Below, piece after piece: positions 1 through 9,053 of a stretch of 64,000 nucleotides of DNA. The DNA is from Saprospiraceae bacterium (GTDB lineage Bacteria > Bacteroidota > Bacteroidia > Chitinophagales > Saprospiraceae). The DNA is taken from NCBI GenBank assembly GCA_016787575.1, contig JAEUUO010000014.1, positions 1 to 64,000 on the forward strand, in the 5' to 3' direction. The notes beneath the pieces are model-generated. The model saw only the letters and a list, made by a program, of their open reading frames with translations. It was not told the origin of the DNA and ran no database searches. The translations under genes were made by a program, and so were the position numbers. Numbering within the stretch: the first letter of the stretch is position 1; the number at the start of each line of letters is the position of its first letter.

Positions 1-108
1 TTTGATTATATCGAAAGATGGTATAATACTCATAGAAAACACAGTTCGATTAACTTTATGAGTCCATTACAGAAAAATCAATTATTATCTAACCGACTAG
101 AGGCTTAG
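1..108 (+). CDS. IS3-family transposase (OrfB), C-terminal fragment
   Basis: Only the last 35 codons lie in the window; the reading frame is open from base 1 and ends at TAG 106-108. The residues include IERWYNTHRKHSSI followed by MSPLQ. This is the typical end of the rve integrase domain of IS3-family OrfB proteins, which cut and join DNA during transposition with a DDE active site. The DDE residues would lie upstream, outside the window, so whether the element is intact cannot be judged. The family call rests on this short tail and on the IS-like end that follows. Confidence 0.8.
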   Translation, partial: FDYIERWYNTHRKHSSINFMSPLQKNQLLSNRLEA

Positions 109-138
109 CTTTTGTGTCCGGTTTTTTGAGCAATTCCA
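1..138 (+). mobile_element. Right end of an IS3-family insertion sequence
   Basis: After the transposase stop, 109-138 reads like an IS3-family right terminus. It contains TGTCCGGTTTTTTGAGC and closes with CA at 137-138, as the terminal repeats of this family do. The left end is outside the window, so neither the inverted repeat pairing nor the target duplication can be checked. The tandem repeat at 141-180 begins just after the proposed end, so the insertion may have gone into or beside repeat DNA. The exact end is an inference. Confidence 0.55.
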
Positions 139-140
139 GG

Positions 141-180
141 ACTGTTAGACTGTTAGACTGTTAGACTGTTAGACTGTTAA
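141..180. repeat. 8-bp tandem repeat, five copies
   Basis: Five consecutive 8-bp units occupy 141-180. The first four are exactly ACTGTTAG and the fifth is ACTGTTAA. The run lies between the IS end and the 3' end of the RNase R gene. More degenerate TTAG/GTTAAG words follow to about 210. The unit length and composition resemble other intergenic repeats in this window, at 2997-3020 and 56947-57110. Confidence 0.9.
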
Positions 181-227
181 GCTATTTAGTGGTTAAGTGG
201 TTTAGCTTGGCAGCTAACAATCTAATC

Positions 228-2387
228 TCAAATAATTGACAATAGCAATTCCTTTTGATCCAGATCTGCAGCAGCTAGTTTCACTTTAAGTTTATCTCCA
301 ATTTTCCATGCCTTACGTATGTATGAAGAAGAGGCTTTAAAACGACTTTTATGAATTTCGATGTCGTCATCTAATTGGTTGATTGGTAAAAATCCTTCAC
401 AATGACTGCCTTCTAATTCGATGTAGAATCCTCGTTCATTCATACCAATGATTCGTCCATCAAACAATTCACCAACCCGGTCTTTAAGAAATACAACCTG
501 AAAATAACGGGTGGAAGCTCGTTCTGCTTCCATGGCTTTACGTTCCTGGTTTGAAATATGCAAGCACTGTCGATGCAATACATCTGAATCTGCCCTGTAA
601 CTGGTTTCAAGATTTGCGTACAACAAACGATGTACCAGTAAATCCGCATAACGCCTGATGGGAGATGTAAAATGACTGTAATAAGGAAATGCCAATCCGT
701 AATGACCTATATTGTGTGGACTGTATTCTGCTTTTGCCATGGAGCGAATGGCAAGTGGTTGTAAAATTTTAAAAGCCTCATTCTTAAGAGAAGCCTCCGA
801 AATTTTATTGATAGACTGTGCAATTTTCTTGGGACTGCTGAAATCAAGTTTTAGTCCCATTTCTAGAGCAAAGTGACCCAATTCTTCCAACTTTCCGGGA
901 TCCGGTTTGTCGTGAATGCGGTACACAAACGGAATGGGTTTTTCTTTGTTTTTCTGAGCAATAAACAGCGCTACGTATTTATTGGCTAGCAACATAAATT
1001 CTTCTATCAGCATGTGTGCTGGTTTGCGCTCTTTGATTAACAATTCCAATGGGTTTCCTTGTGCGTCCAATTTAAACTTAACTTCAACTGAATCAAAATC
1101 AATGGATCCGTGGGCCATTCGTTCTTTCCGAATGTGCATGGCCAATGTATTCAATAGGGTCAATTCACTTTTAAATGGTCCTTCCTTTCCATCGAGAATT
1201 TCCTGAACATCTTCATAGGTAAACCGATGATCTGAATGAATCAATGTTTTTCCAATCCAATGATTAATAATTTTGAATTGTTGATCCAAAGTAAAAACAA
1301 CAGAAAACGTATATTTATCTTCTTTAGGTCGAAGTGAACATAAATGATTGGATAATTTTTCTGGCAACATAGGTAAAACGCGATCTACCAAATAAACAGA
1401 ATTTCCGCGGCGCAGTGCTTCTTTGTCAAGTGCGGAATGTTCTTCAACATAATGACTGACATCAGCAATGTGCACTCCTATTTCCCATTGACCTAATTTA
1501 TTTTTTTGAACAGACAAAGCATCGTCAAAATCTTTTGCATCAAAAGGATCGATGGTAAACGTAGTAACTTGACGGAAATCCTTACGATAGCTGTGTAAAT
1601 TTATATCCGGTGAAATTTTTTCTGCAGCTGTCAGCAAGGCTTCAGACCAATCCAACGGAAATCCTTTGTCTACAAGGATGCTTTGCATTTCAATATCATT
1701 GGAAGTTTCTTTACCGAGATTCCTTATAACATTTCCTTCCAATAAATCTCTTGACTTTTCTTTGTATTTAGTAATTGCAATTACAACGCGATCAAATTCT
1801 TCTACGGGAATGTTGCGGGGAATATGTACCAATACTTCAATCAGTTTTTTTCCTGCCTGTGCAAAAGCAATCGCACGGTGATTGTAAAACCGGACCACTC
1901 CAATCAATTGACTTCTGGAGCGGCTAATAATTTCAATGATTTTACCATCCGGTTTAATCCGTCGTCCGGGCAGCAATTCCACTTTAACCAAGTCACCGTC
2001 TTCTGCTCCGTTTAAATGTTTCTGGTTTACATACACATCGTGTATTTCATCCTGACAAATTATATATGCAAATCCGGCACGTGCCATATCCACATATCCG
2101 GAATAGATTTTACTGGAAGTTTTTGAGTTTGCTTTAGAAGCAGCCGAACTCAAAGCAGCATATTTTTGATTGGCACTGTGCTTAAGTTGTTTTTTCTCTA
2201 CCAAAGTATCCAATTGCTCCAGTAAAAACCGAAGGTCTTTTACTTTAAGTTTTTTAGCAATTTGAAAAGCCGTAAATTTTTTGGTACTGTGAAGCTGAAA
2301 AAAAATTAAGATCCGTTCGCGTAATTGATTTTGTGGGGATTTTCCTGATTTTTTTGCTTTTAAGGGTTTCCCTGATTTTTTTTTCAT
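228..2387 (-). CDS. rnr: Ribonuclease R (VacB/RNase II family)
   Basis: A 719-aa processive 3'-5' exoribonuclease that degrades structured RNA and takes part in mRNA and rRNA turnover in the cytoplasm. The N-terminus is lysine-rich and is followed by cold-shock-like OB regions. The catalytic RNB domain is marked by TIDPFDAKDFDDALSV near residues 277-292, with its cluster of metal-binding aspartates, and by SPIRRYADLLVHR further on. A C-terminal S1 domain (GRIIGMNERGFYIELEG) covers roughly residues 640-719. Length is normal for the family. The ATG lies 7 nt after the stop of the 170-aa gene upstream, so the two probably share a transcript. Confidence 0.96.
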   Translation of the reverse strand: MKKKSGKPLKAKKSGKSPQNQLRERILIFFQLHSTKKFTAFQIAKKLKVKDLRFLLEQLDTLVEKKQLKHSANQKYAALSSAASKANSKTSSKIYSGYVDMARAGFAYIICQDEIHDVYVNQKHLNGAEDGDLVKVELLPGRRIKPDGKIIEIISRSRSQLIGVVRFYNHRAIAFAQAGKKLIEVLVHIPRNIPVEEFDRVVIAITKYKEKSRDLLEGNVIRNLGKETSNDIEMQSILVDKGFPLDWSEALLTAAEKISPDINLHSYRKDFRQVTTFTIDPFDAKDFDDALSVQKNKLGQWEIGVHIADVSHYVEEHSALDKEALRRGNSVYLVDRVLPMLPEKLSNHLCSLRPKEDKYTFSVVFTLDQQFKIINHWIGKTLIHSDHRFTYEDVQEILDGKEGPFKSELTLLNTLAMHIRKERMAHGSIDFDSVEVKFKLDAQGNPLELLIKERKPAHMLIEEFMLLANKYVALFIAQKNKEKPIPFVYRIHDKPDPGKLEELGHFALEMGLKLDFSSPKKIAQSINKISEASLKNEAFKILQPLAIRSMAKAEYSPHNIGHYGLAFPYYSHFTSPIRRYADLLVHRLLYANLETSYRADSDVLHRQCLHISNQERKAMEAERASTRYFQVVFLKDRVGELFDGRIIGMNERGFYIELEGSHCEGFLPINQLDDDIEIHKSRFKASSSYIRKAWKIGDKLKVKLAAADLDQKELLLSII

Positions 2388-2394
2388 GGGTGAT

Positions 2395-2907
2395 TTATAA
2401 TTCTAAATTGACTTCCGATTTTCGAAGCGTTCCATCGGGTAAAAATTCGAGCATCCATTTTTTTGTATGTACTGGATTGACTTCATGATGCGATTCATCG
2501 AGTGTGCCTTCCAGGATGTATATATGACCAGTAACATCAATATGGGCCATTTTGTTAATTAATTGATCGTCTTCAGAGTAAAAACCGGCAATTTCCTGCA
2601 AATGCAAAAACCGACCTTGTTCGTCAAAATTTAATAAATAAAATGAATACCGCATCAAACGAGCCGTCCATAAAATTAAGGTGTGAACCCCTTTTACAGA
2701 TTCAAATTGAATGCAAGGCAAAAACTCAGTAAACTCATCTACTTCAAAATCTAAATTTGGAAAAATAAATTGCTGAAGTAAAGAATCCGGTAAATCATCA
2801 TTTGATTTGCTAAACTGATGTTGATCGGAATATTGAATTGTCAATGGCAATTCACCCTTCGTAAAGTAACTTAACAATTCTGAAAATGCTGTAACGGATC
2901 GGCTCAT
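2395..2907 (-). CDS. Conserved-type hypothetical protein upstream of rnr
   Basis: A 170-aa soluble protein that I do not recognise. No signal peptide, membrane helix or catalytic motif is visible. The sequence is acidic, with many beta-prone segments such as HIDVTGHIYILEGTLDE and KKWMLEFLPDGTLRKSE, which would suit a small beta-rich fold. It is the first gene of a probable two-gene unit with rnr, ending 7 nt before that start. A TATCTTTG promoter box lies 7 nt before its ATG. A role linked to RNA metabolism is only a guess from position. Confidence 0.8.
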   Translation of the reverse strand: MSRSVTAFSELLSYFTKGELPLTIQYSDQHQFSKSNDDLPDSLLQQFIFPNLDFEVDEFTEFLPCIQFESVKGVHTLILWTARLMRYSFYLLNFDEQGRFLHLQEIAGFYSEDDQLINKMAHIDVTGHIYILEGTLDESHHEVNPVHTKKWMLEFLPDGTLRKSEVNLEL

Positions 2908-2914
2908 TGAATTG

Positions 2915-2922
2915 CAAAGATA
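2915..2922 (-). promoter_or_regulatory. Bacteroidota -7 box (TATCTTTG) for the rnr unit
   Basis: Read on the minus strand the bases are TATCTTTG, a perfect match to the Bacteroidota -7 consensus TAnnTTTG. The G is 7 nt before the ATG at 2907, so the transcript would have almost no leader. No convincing -33 TTTG was found. Confidence 0.6.
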
Positions 2923-2996
2923 AGAAGAACTTGGGAGAAGGGAGCTTGAGAAGCTGTTGGGCTGTAAAGCGGTAAAGTTAAAGGTTTGGAATTCCT

Positions 2997-3020
2997 ATTA
3001 GCTTATTAGCTTATCAGCCT
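2997..3020. repeat. Short 8-bp tandem repeat, three copies
   Basis: The units are ATTAGCTT, ATTAGCTT and the degenerate ATCAGCCT, lying in the 208-bp spacer between the divergent rnr unit and radC. Bases 2941-2990 hold further low-complexity words (AGCTG, GTAAAG) that look like decayed copies. No gene is visible in this spacer. Confidence 0.7.
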
Positions 3021-3115
3021 TATAGTTTTAAATAATTAATTATGCATTTACAATAAATAAACAAGTTGATTCAATAAAGATGCAAGATCAGAAAAGCGAT
3101 TAAAAATAAATTTAC

Positions 3116-3832
3116 ATGTTTATTATGAGAAAAAACCCTAAAACAGTGCAGGCTCAATCTATTAAAAATTGGGCAGCAGATGACCGTCCACGTGAAAAAT
3201 TATTGGCAAAAGGTAAGTTGGCGTTGAGCCATTCAGAATTACTCGCCATATTGATTGGTTCCGGAAGTGCAGATGAAAATGCATTATCCCTCGCACGGGT
3301 TATTATGAATTCCTGCAAACAAGACCTTACCGAATTGAGTAAAATGGGTGTAGATCGATTGTGCAAATACAAAGGAATCGGAAAGGTAAAGGCACTGGTT
3401 ATTGAAGCTGCTTTGGAATTAGGCAGAAGAAGGCAAGAAAGTGTATTCCAGGAAAAACAAGTTATTATAGAAAGTAGGCAAGCATATGAAGTCATACGAT
3501 TAAAAATGCAGGATTTAGGACATGAAGAATTTTGGATTTTATATCTCAATAGAGCTAATAAAATTATGTCGGTTGAAAAAATTTCAAAAGGGGGAATTAC
3601 CGGTACAGTTGCCGATCCGCGTCTCATTTTTGGCCGTGCACTGGATATTAAAGCCTGCGGTGTAATTCTCGTCCACAATCACCCCTCCGGTTCAACACGA
3701 CCCAGCAATCAGGATCTTGAACTCACTAAAAAATTAAAATCTGCCGGACAACTGCTAGATATCCAGGTAATGGATCATTTAATTGTTACAGAAGATACCT
3801 ATTACAGTTTTGCTGATGAAGGCCTCCTTTAA
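3116..3832 (+). CDS. radC: RadC family protein (JAB/MPN+ domain)
   Basis: 238 aa, close to the usual RadC length. The N-terminal part has a helix-hairpin-helix-like stretch (LCKYKGIGKVKALVIEAALELGRR). The C-terminal JAB/MPN+ domain carries the metalloprotease-like signature HNHPSGSTRPSNQD near residues 186-199, with both histidines and the aspartate present. RadC was named for DNA repair, but that role has been questioned and the true substrate is unknown. ATG 3116 is used; ATG 3125 is a possible alternative with the same domains. The gene stands alone between two spacers. Confidence 0.92.
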   Translation: MFIMRKNPKTVQAQSIKNWAADDRPREKLLAKGKLALSHSELLAILIGSGSADENALSLARVIMNSCKQDLTELSKMGVDRLCKYKGIGKVKALVIEAALELGRRRQESVFQEKQVIIESRQAYEVIRLKMQDLGHEEFWILYLNRANKIMSVEKISKGGITGTVADPRLIFGRALDIKACGVILVHNHPSGSTRPSNQDLELTKKLKSAGQLLDIQVMDHLIVTEDTYYSFADEGLL

Positions 3833-3936
3833 ACACAATCCATTCATCTTCAGAAATCCGGAATGCAAGTCTGAGCTAATTCTGATATACTTTGTGTTGT
3901 TTTTTAATAAATAGCGATTAAAGAGCGCTCTGAATT

Positions 3937-3944
3937 TATCTTTG
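3937..3944 (+). promoter_or_regulatory. Bacteroidota -7 box (TATCTTTG) upstream of the ABC exporter
   Basis: TATCTTTG matches the -7 consensus TAnnTTTG exactly. It lies 84 nt before the exporter ATG but only 7 nt before the ATG of a 24-codon ORF (3952-4026), so the transcript would begin almost exactly at that small ORF. Confidence 0.5.
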
Positions 3945-3951
3945 TCGCGGT

Positions 3952-4026
3952 ATGTCAAGGAAACCATCTACCCAATCTATGTTTAAACCATTCACATGCA
4001 AATTGCATTTATATAGGATTCATTGA
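3952..4026 (+). CDS. Possible 24-aa leader peptide of the ABC exporter gene
   Basis: An ATG-started ORF of 24 codons ending with TGA at 4024-4026. One base separates this stop from the exporter ATG at 4028, and the two frames differ. The peptide starts MSRKPSTQS, is basic (R/K/H) and has no membrane segment. A perfect -7 promoter box lies just upstream. The arrangement would suit translational coupling or a leader-peptide control device, but a chance ORF this short cannot be excluded from sequence alone. Confidence 0.3.
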   Translation: MSRKPSTQSMFKPFTCKLHLYRIH

Positions 4027-4027
4027 C

Positions 4028-5779
4028 ATGACAGGTTTCAGTACACTTAAAAGATTGCTGGTTTTTGTAAAGCCTTACCGCAAATTGTTTTGGCTCTCTG
4101 CACTTATGGCTATTGTCATGGCTCCTTTGAATGCTTATCTGCCGTATCTAGCCAATGTGATGGTTGATGATCACATCATGGTGCAAGATCTTGAAGGCTT
4201 GAAACGAATTTCATTGTGGTATTTAGTTGTATTGGCCAGCTTGACTTTTTTGCGATACAGTTTTACAATTTTGACCAATACCATGGGTCAAAATATTATA
4301 TACGATCTGCGCAATAAAATGTACAGCCATATTTTGTCCCTGCGCCTTGCATATTTTGATAAAACTCCCATTGGGACAAATACAACAAGGGTAATAAATG
4401 ACTTGGAAACAGTCAATTCTGTGTTTTCCGAAGGCCTGATAACGATTATTGCTGACATCCTTTCCTTAATTACGGTGCTTGCATTGATGTTTTGGACCAG
4501 TGTCAAACTGACCCTGATTTGTTTGGTGACCTTTCCCTTGCTGTTGGTTGCCAGCTATATATTTAAAGAAAAAGTCAAACATTCTTTTCAAAGGGTGCGG
4601 GCACAAGTTGCACGAATGAATGCTTTTTTACAAGAGCACATTACCGGTATTAAAACGGTGCAAATTTTTGCCGCTGAAGCCCGGGTTGCCCAGAAATTTA
4701 AAGACATAAACCGCGAATACACCCAAGCCAATTTGGATGGCATCTTTTATTATGCTGTCTTTTTTCCTGTTGTTGAAATTATTTCAGCTGCTTCACTTGG
4801 ATTCATGGTTTGGTGGGGAGCCCAAGGCGTTTTGGAAGGGGTTGTTACCATAGGCCAGCTCGTAGCATTTCCTATGTATTTATCTCGATTGTTCCAACCT
4901 GTACGAACTCTGGCAGATAAATTCAATACTCTCCAAATGGGCTTGGTGGCAGGTGGACGGGTATTTGAAACATTAGACAATAACGAACAAACATCCGATG
5001 ATGGGTCGATTGATCAGGGAAATCTCAAAGCGGCTTTGGAATTTAAACAGGTAAATTTTGGATACAGAGCAGATGAATATGTATTAAAAAATATTTCATT
5101 CCGTCTCGAACCAGGAAAGACCTTGGCCCTGGTTGGAAGCACCGGTTCCGGAAAGTCCAGTTTGATCAGCCTGATCAACCGATTGTACGATATTAATTCC
5201 GGGAGTATTTGGATAGGCAATCATCTCATTACAGATTACAAGATTGAATTTTTAAGAAAACGGATAGCAGTTGTCTTGCAAGATGTGTTTTTGTTTCAGG
5301 GGAGCATTTTCGAAAACATGAGCTTAAAAAATCCGGAGCTTAAAATGGAACAAGTGATCGCCGCATCTAAAACCATTGGCGCTCACGAATACATCATGAA
5401 CCTTCCTGGCAATTACCAATACCAGCTTGCAGAGCGGGGTGTCAATTTGTCTGTAGGCCAAAGACAACTCATTTCTTTTGTAAGAGCCCTGTTGGTAGAC
5501 CCAGATATTCTAATTTTGGATGAAGCTACTTCCTCCCTCGATACAGAAACTGAATCGATTTTACAGCATGCCATTGAAAAACTGATCGCCAAAAGAAGTT
5601 CGATTGTAATTGCCCACAGATTGTCTACCATTCAGCATGCTGATTATGTAATGGCATTGGAACATGGAGAAATAAAAGAATTTGGCCCACCTGCTGAACT
5701 TCTAGCCCGGGAAAATGGTTTATATAAGAGTCTATACGAGACTTACTTTCAAACTGTAACGGCATCCATCAACGATTGA
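4028..5779 (+). CDS. MsbA/LmrA-type ABC exporter (fused permease and ATPase)
   Basis: 583 aa, the normal length for a half-transporter that works as a dimer in the inner membrane. Residues 1-310 hold the six-helix exporter domain, with the coupling-helix region around YDLRNKMYSHILSLRLAYFD. The nucleotide-binding domain has Walker A GSTGSGKSS (about 370-378), Q-loop VLQDVFLFQ, signature LSVGQRQ (about 473), Walker B ILILDEATSSLD (about 494) and H-loop IAHRLST. The family flips lipids such as lipid A core or exports drugs; the substrate here cannot be read from sequence. The gene ends its transcription unit. Confidence 0.93.
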   Translation: MTGFSTLKRLLVFVKPYRKLFWLSALMAIVMAPLNAYLPYLANVMVDDHIMVQDLEGLKRISLWYLVVLASLTFLRYSFTILTNTMGQNIIYDLRNKMYSHILSLRLAYFDKTPIGTNTTRVINDLETVNSVFSEGLITIIADILSLITVLALMFWTSVKLTLICLVTFPLLLVASYIFKEKVKHSFQRVRAQVARMNAFLQEHITGIKTVQIFAAEARVAQKFKDINREYTQANLDGIFYYAVFFPVVEIISAASLGFMVWWGAQGVLEGVVTIGQLVAFPMYLSRLFQPVRTLADKFNTLQMGLVAGGRVFETLDNNEQTSDDGSIDQGNLKAALEFKQVNFGYRADEYVLKNISFRLEPGKTLALVGSTGSGKSSLISLINRLYDINSGSIWIGNHLITDYKIEFLRKRIAVVLQDVFLFQGSIFENMSLKNPELKMEQVIAASKTIGAHEYIMNLPGNYQYQLAERGVNLSVGQRQLISFVRALLVDPDILILDEATSSLDTETESILQHAIEKLIAKRSSIVIAHRLSTIQHADYVMALEHGEIKEFGPPAELLARENGLYKSLYETYFQTVTASIND

Positions 5780-5833
5780 GAAAATTACAATCAATTAGTT
5801 TTACATATTAGTTATTTTTTTAATACATTTTGT

Positions 5834-5841
5834 TATCTTTG
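5834..5841 (+). promoter_or_regulatory. Bacteroidota -7 box (TATCTTTG) for the 5848-10397 gene run
   Basis: TATCTTTG sits 6 nt before the ATG at 5848, preceded by an AT-rich stretch. With this spacing the start point of transcription would fall at or next to the ATG, giving a leaderless or nearly leaderless mRNA for the first gene of the run. Confidence 0.6.
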
Positions 5842-5847
5842 CACTAG

Positions 5848-6315
5848 ATGCCTACAGTAAGGACATATCATTATTCTTCCGGAAAAGGATTTGCTGAAAA
5901 ATTCTTCGGCAGCCTCATATTTCTACTTTTTATTGCCGGCTTTTTTTACCTGTTTTTTCAGGTCTATAAATTGATGTGGTATGCATGTCCTGTTTTACTG
6001 TTAATTGCATTTATTTTGGAACCCAAATTGGTTTGGTCTTACATTAAAACGATTTGGAAACAAATTGTCGTTTCTCCTGTTTCAGGTCTCATTCAGGCAT
6101 TAATTAATCTGGTTGGATTGCCATTTGTAAGTATTGGATTAATATTTAAAGCCTGGATCTATCGAAAATTTGGTCAAATCAACCAACAAATCCAGCCGGA
6201 GGATTTTGAAGAAAAATTTACCAGTTACGAAGATGTAGAAATGACGAAACCAAATCCACAAAATGTTAAAAAAGTGCAACTTGCAGACAGCAGGTATGAC
6301 GATTTGTTTGAATAA
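5848..6315 (+). CDS. Small inner-membrane protein of unknown function
   Basis: 155 aa, not recognised. Hydrophobic segments lie at about residues 22-40, 43-60 and 80-105, followed by a charged cytoplasmic-type tail that includes QPEDFEEKFTSYEDVEM. It is the first gene of a tight plus-strand run. The next gene, a GT2 glycosyltransferase, begins 9 nt after its stop in the same frame. The context suggests an envelope role, but nothing in the sequence shows a reaction. Confidence 0.8.
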   Translation: MPTVRTYHYSSGKGFAEKFFGSLIFLLFIAGFFYLFFQVYKLMWYACPVLLLIAFILEPKLVWSYIKTIWKQIVVSPVSGLIQALINLVGLPFVSIGLIFKAWIYRKFGQINQQIQPEDFEEKFTSYEDVEMTKPNPQNVKKVQLADSRYDDLFE

Positions 6316-6324
6316 AAAAATAAG

Positions 6325-7467
6325 GTGTTCATATTCTGCTTAGCTACAGTCATTAGTACGTTTATTTATCTCTGCCTCATTTTTTATTATATTTATTATT
6401 GGAATCGAATCAAACAGCCGTTGATTCCTACCTCTTCTGAACTACCAATGGTGACCATACTCATTGCAGCGCGCAATGAAGAAGAATGTATTATGGATTG
6501 TGTTCAATCCTGCTTAAACCAAAATTATCCGGCATCAAAACTAGAAGTGATTGTAGTAGATGATCAATCCGAAGATGACACTTATGATTTGTTGGAATCC
6601 ATATCAGATCCAAGATTTGTGCGCATGCGCCTGGGTGTATATAAAAGGACTACTATAAAGGGATCGAAGAAAAAAGCAATTGCCTATGGAGTCAATCATG
6701 CCAAAGGGGAACTTATTTTTACAACAGATGCTGATTGCATTGCAAATCCTGATTGGATTCAATCAATGATTCCTTTTTTTAATGACCCAAAAGTTAAATT
6801 GGTTTCAGGTCCTGTGAAGATTGCAAATAAGTCTTCCTTAATTGCTAGATTTCAGGCATTGGATTTTTCAGCAAATGGCTTGATCAATGCAGCCGGTATA
6901 CAATCCGGTTTGCACGCTTTATGCAATGCAGCCAATCTTGCTTATAGAAAACACGTTTTTTTAGAGCAGAATGGATATGAGGATAATTATCACATTGCAT
7001 CTGGTGATGATATATTTTTATTGGAGAAAATTAAAAGTTCACATCCGGAAGGGATCGTTTTTTCAAAATCAACTCAAAGCATGGTCGAAACCCGTGCCCT
7101 TACAAGTTGGACGGAATTAATCAAACAAAGATTGCGCTGGGCCGGTAAAATGCGCCATGTGAAAGATTGGAATTTAAAATGGATTCCTGCCTTAATTTGG
7201 ATTCAACGAATTTTATTGCTAAGTTTTTTCATTTTTTCGCTTGTTTTGGCTTCTGTAAATTATATTTTGGCTGCAATTACAGCCATTATGCTTCAGTTGT
7301 TATTAGACTTTTTATTGCAATACGATGCCTGTCGCTTTTATAAAATCGCTAAATGGCAAATTTGGTTTGTACTACTTGAACCCTTGCACAGCATTTATTT
7401 TATTTTCTTAGGTATTGCATCTTGGTTACCAATAAGCATTGAATGGAAAGGCCGGAGCAATCCCTAA
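6325..7467 (+). CDS. Membrane-anchored family 2 glycosyltransferase, GTG start
   Basis: 380 aa. An N-terminal membrane helix (residues 1-24) precedes a GT2 catalytic domain with VTILIAARNEE, VIVVDDQSEDDT, the TTDADC metal/nucleotide motif (about residue 133) and QRLRWAGK (QxxRW, about 267-271). Helices at about 295-330 and 350-375 close the protein. Such enzymes transfer sugars from nucleotide donors to lipids or polysaccharides at the inner membrane; donor and acceptor are unknown. GTG 6325 is the only usable start, because the frame is closed by the upstream gene's stop 9 nt earlier. Confidence 0.9.
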   Translation: MFIFCLATVISTFIYLCLIFYYIYYWNRIKQPLIPTSSELPMVTILIAARNEEECIMDCVQSCLNQNYPASKLEVIVVDDQSEDDTYDLLESISDPRFVRMRLGVYKRTTIKGSKKKAIAYGVNHAKGELIFTTDADCIANPDWIQSMIPFFNDPKVKLVSGPVKIANKSSLIARFQALDFSANGLINAAGIQSGLHALCNAANLAYRKHVFLEQNGYEDNYHIASGDDIFLLEKIKSSHPEGIVFSKSTQSMVETRALTSWTELIKQRLRWAGKMRHVKDWNLKWIPALIWIQRILLLSFFIFSLVLASVNYILAAITAIMLQLLLDFLLQYDACRFYKIAKWQIWFVLLEPLHSIYFIFLGIASWLPISIEWKGRSNP

Positions 7468-7486
7468 TGATGTGTACTTTTGTGAA

Positions 7487-9052
7487 ATGAAGTTTAAGAG
7501 CTCCTTTTTACTGTTGACCATTTTGCTTTCAACTTCCTGTGCAAACATAAAAGGAATTAATGGAGGCCCGGAAGACAAAAAAGCACCGGGATTGGTTCTT
7601 TCAAAATCGAGTCCACAAAAACAAAAGAACTTTAAAGATCGTAAATTGAATTTTTATTTTGATGAATGGATCCGCATCGAAAATCCGCAATCAAATATCA
7701 GCATTTCCCCAAGTTTAGAATTTCCAGCCAAATACATTTTAAAAGGAAAGGAATTAATTATTGAATTAGATTCCCGCGAACAATTAAAAGAAAACACCAC
7801 CTATTCCATTCAATTTGGAGAATCGATCAAAGACATAACAGTTGGAAATGTTCAAAGAAATTTGAGGTACATCTTTTCAACAGGAGATTACATTGATTCA
7901 TTAAAAATTGAAGGGCAAGTGAAAGATGCTTTTAGCAATCAAGCCAAAGAAAAAATTCTCGTTGGTTTGTATAACAATCTACACGACAGTGCATTTCAAA
8001 AATTGAAACCATTTTATTTTTGTTTTACGGATACAGCGGGTCGGTTTCAATTAGAAAATTTAAGCCCCGGCGAATATAAACTGTACGCTTTATTGGACAA
8101 AAACCAAAATTATTACTTTGATCAATTCGGTGAGTACCTTGCCTTTTTAAATCAAAGCATTTCAATTTCTGATAGTACGCATCAGAAATACAATTTATTT
8201 CTATCAGAATCCAGGACACCCCTGTTTATTAAAGACAGAGTTGCCGGAAGCGGTAAATTGAAATTGCAATTTAACGAGAAACCGGACTCTCTGGTTCCAT
8301 CTTTTTCTCAGATTTCAAATGTACTATGGTATTTGGCGAATGACAGTTTACTGGTTTGGAATATGAAAGAAGTACAGGATAGTTTGGTATTAAAATATCC
8401 CGGGCATTCAGATAGTTTTCAAATTACTCCAAAGATCAATTCACCAGCCAATGGAAAGGCTTCAATTGGTTTACGGGAGCGCATTTTAAAACCGGATGAA
8501 TATCCATCATTTAGTTATAAAGATCCCATTTTGAATGTGGATCTTTCAAAAATTATGTGTATTGATTCCAGCATAAGCAATCTTAAAATACAACCAGATG
8601 CAGTTGATCCACGAAGCTTTCAGTTGATTGGAAATTTTTCAAATAAATCGGAATTTAAACTCATCTTTGGTGATTCAGCGATGCTATTATGGCCAGATTT
8701 AGTCAGTAAATCAGACACATTTCAGATTCGTTACCTGGATAAAACGGCATTGAGCAGACTCACTTTAAAATTAGATTCATTAAATGCAGAAAGTGCATAT
8801 ATACTTGAGCTTATTGAAAGCGAACAAATAAGGCTTACCCGAAATATTGCTAAATTTGAATCTTTAAAAGAACTCACGTTTCCAAATTTACTCCCCGGTA
8901 TTTACAAACTTCGTTTAATAGAAGATAAAAATCAGAATAGACGTTGGGATGGAGCAAACTATGAGCAAAAAATTCAGGCAGAGCCGGTTTGGAATTTTAG
9001 TTTACCAGAATTGCGAGCTGATTGGGACATTGCAGTTACTATAAAACCATAG
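7487..9052 (+). CDS. Ig-like domain (Big_5) lipoprotein
   Basis: 521 aa from ATG 7487. An upstream in-frame ATG at 7439 would overlap the glycosyltransferase gene and put 16 residues before the signal, so 7487 is preferred. [18 protein letters not shown] is a lipoprotein signal with cysteine at residue 18. The following [11 protein letters not shown] and [21 protein letters not shown] are typical of the Bacteroidota Ig-like lipoprotein family, probably facing the periplasm or surface. The stop lies one base before the lptB start, so the genes are closely coupled. Function unknown. Confidence 0.85.
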   Translation: MKFKSSFLLLTILLSTSCANIKGINGGPEDKKAPGLVLSKSSPQKQKNFKDRKLNFYFDEWIRIENPQSNISISPSLEFPAKYILKGKELIIELDSREQLKENTTYSIQFGESIKDITVGNVQRNLRYIFSTGDYIDSLKIEGQVKDAFSNQAKEKILVGLYNNLHDSAFQKLKPFYFCFTDTAGRFQLENLSPGEYKLYALLDKNQNYYFDQFGEYLAFLNQSISISDSTHQKYNLFLSESRTPLFIKDRVAGSGKLKLQFNEKPDSLVPSFSQISNVLWYLANDSLLVWNMKEVQDSLVLKYPGHSDSFQITPKINSPANGKASIGLRERILKPDEYPSFSYKDPILNVDLSKIMCIDSSISNLKIQPDAVDPRSFQLIGNFSNKSEFKLIFGDSAMLLWPDLVSKSDTFQIRYLDKTALSRLTLKLDSLNAESAYILELIESEQIRLTRNIAKFESLKELTFPNLLPGIYKLRLIEDKNQNRRWDGANYEQKIQAEPVWNFSLPELRADWDIAVTIKP

Positions 9053-9053
9053 C

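Noticed and set aside
141..180. Possible CRISPR array
   Set aside because: The 8-bp units are directly contiguous with no spacers, and no cas gene is present.
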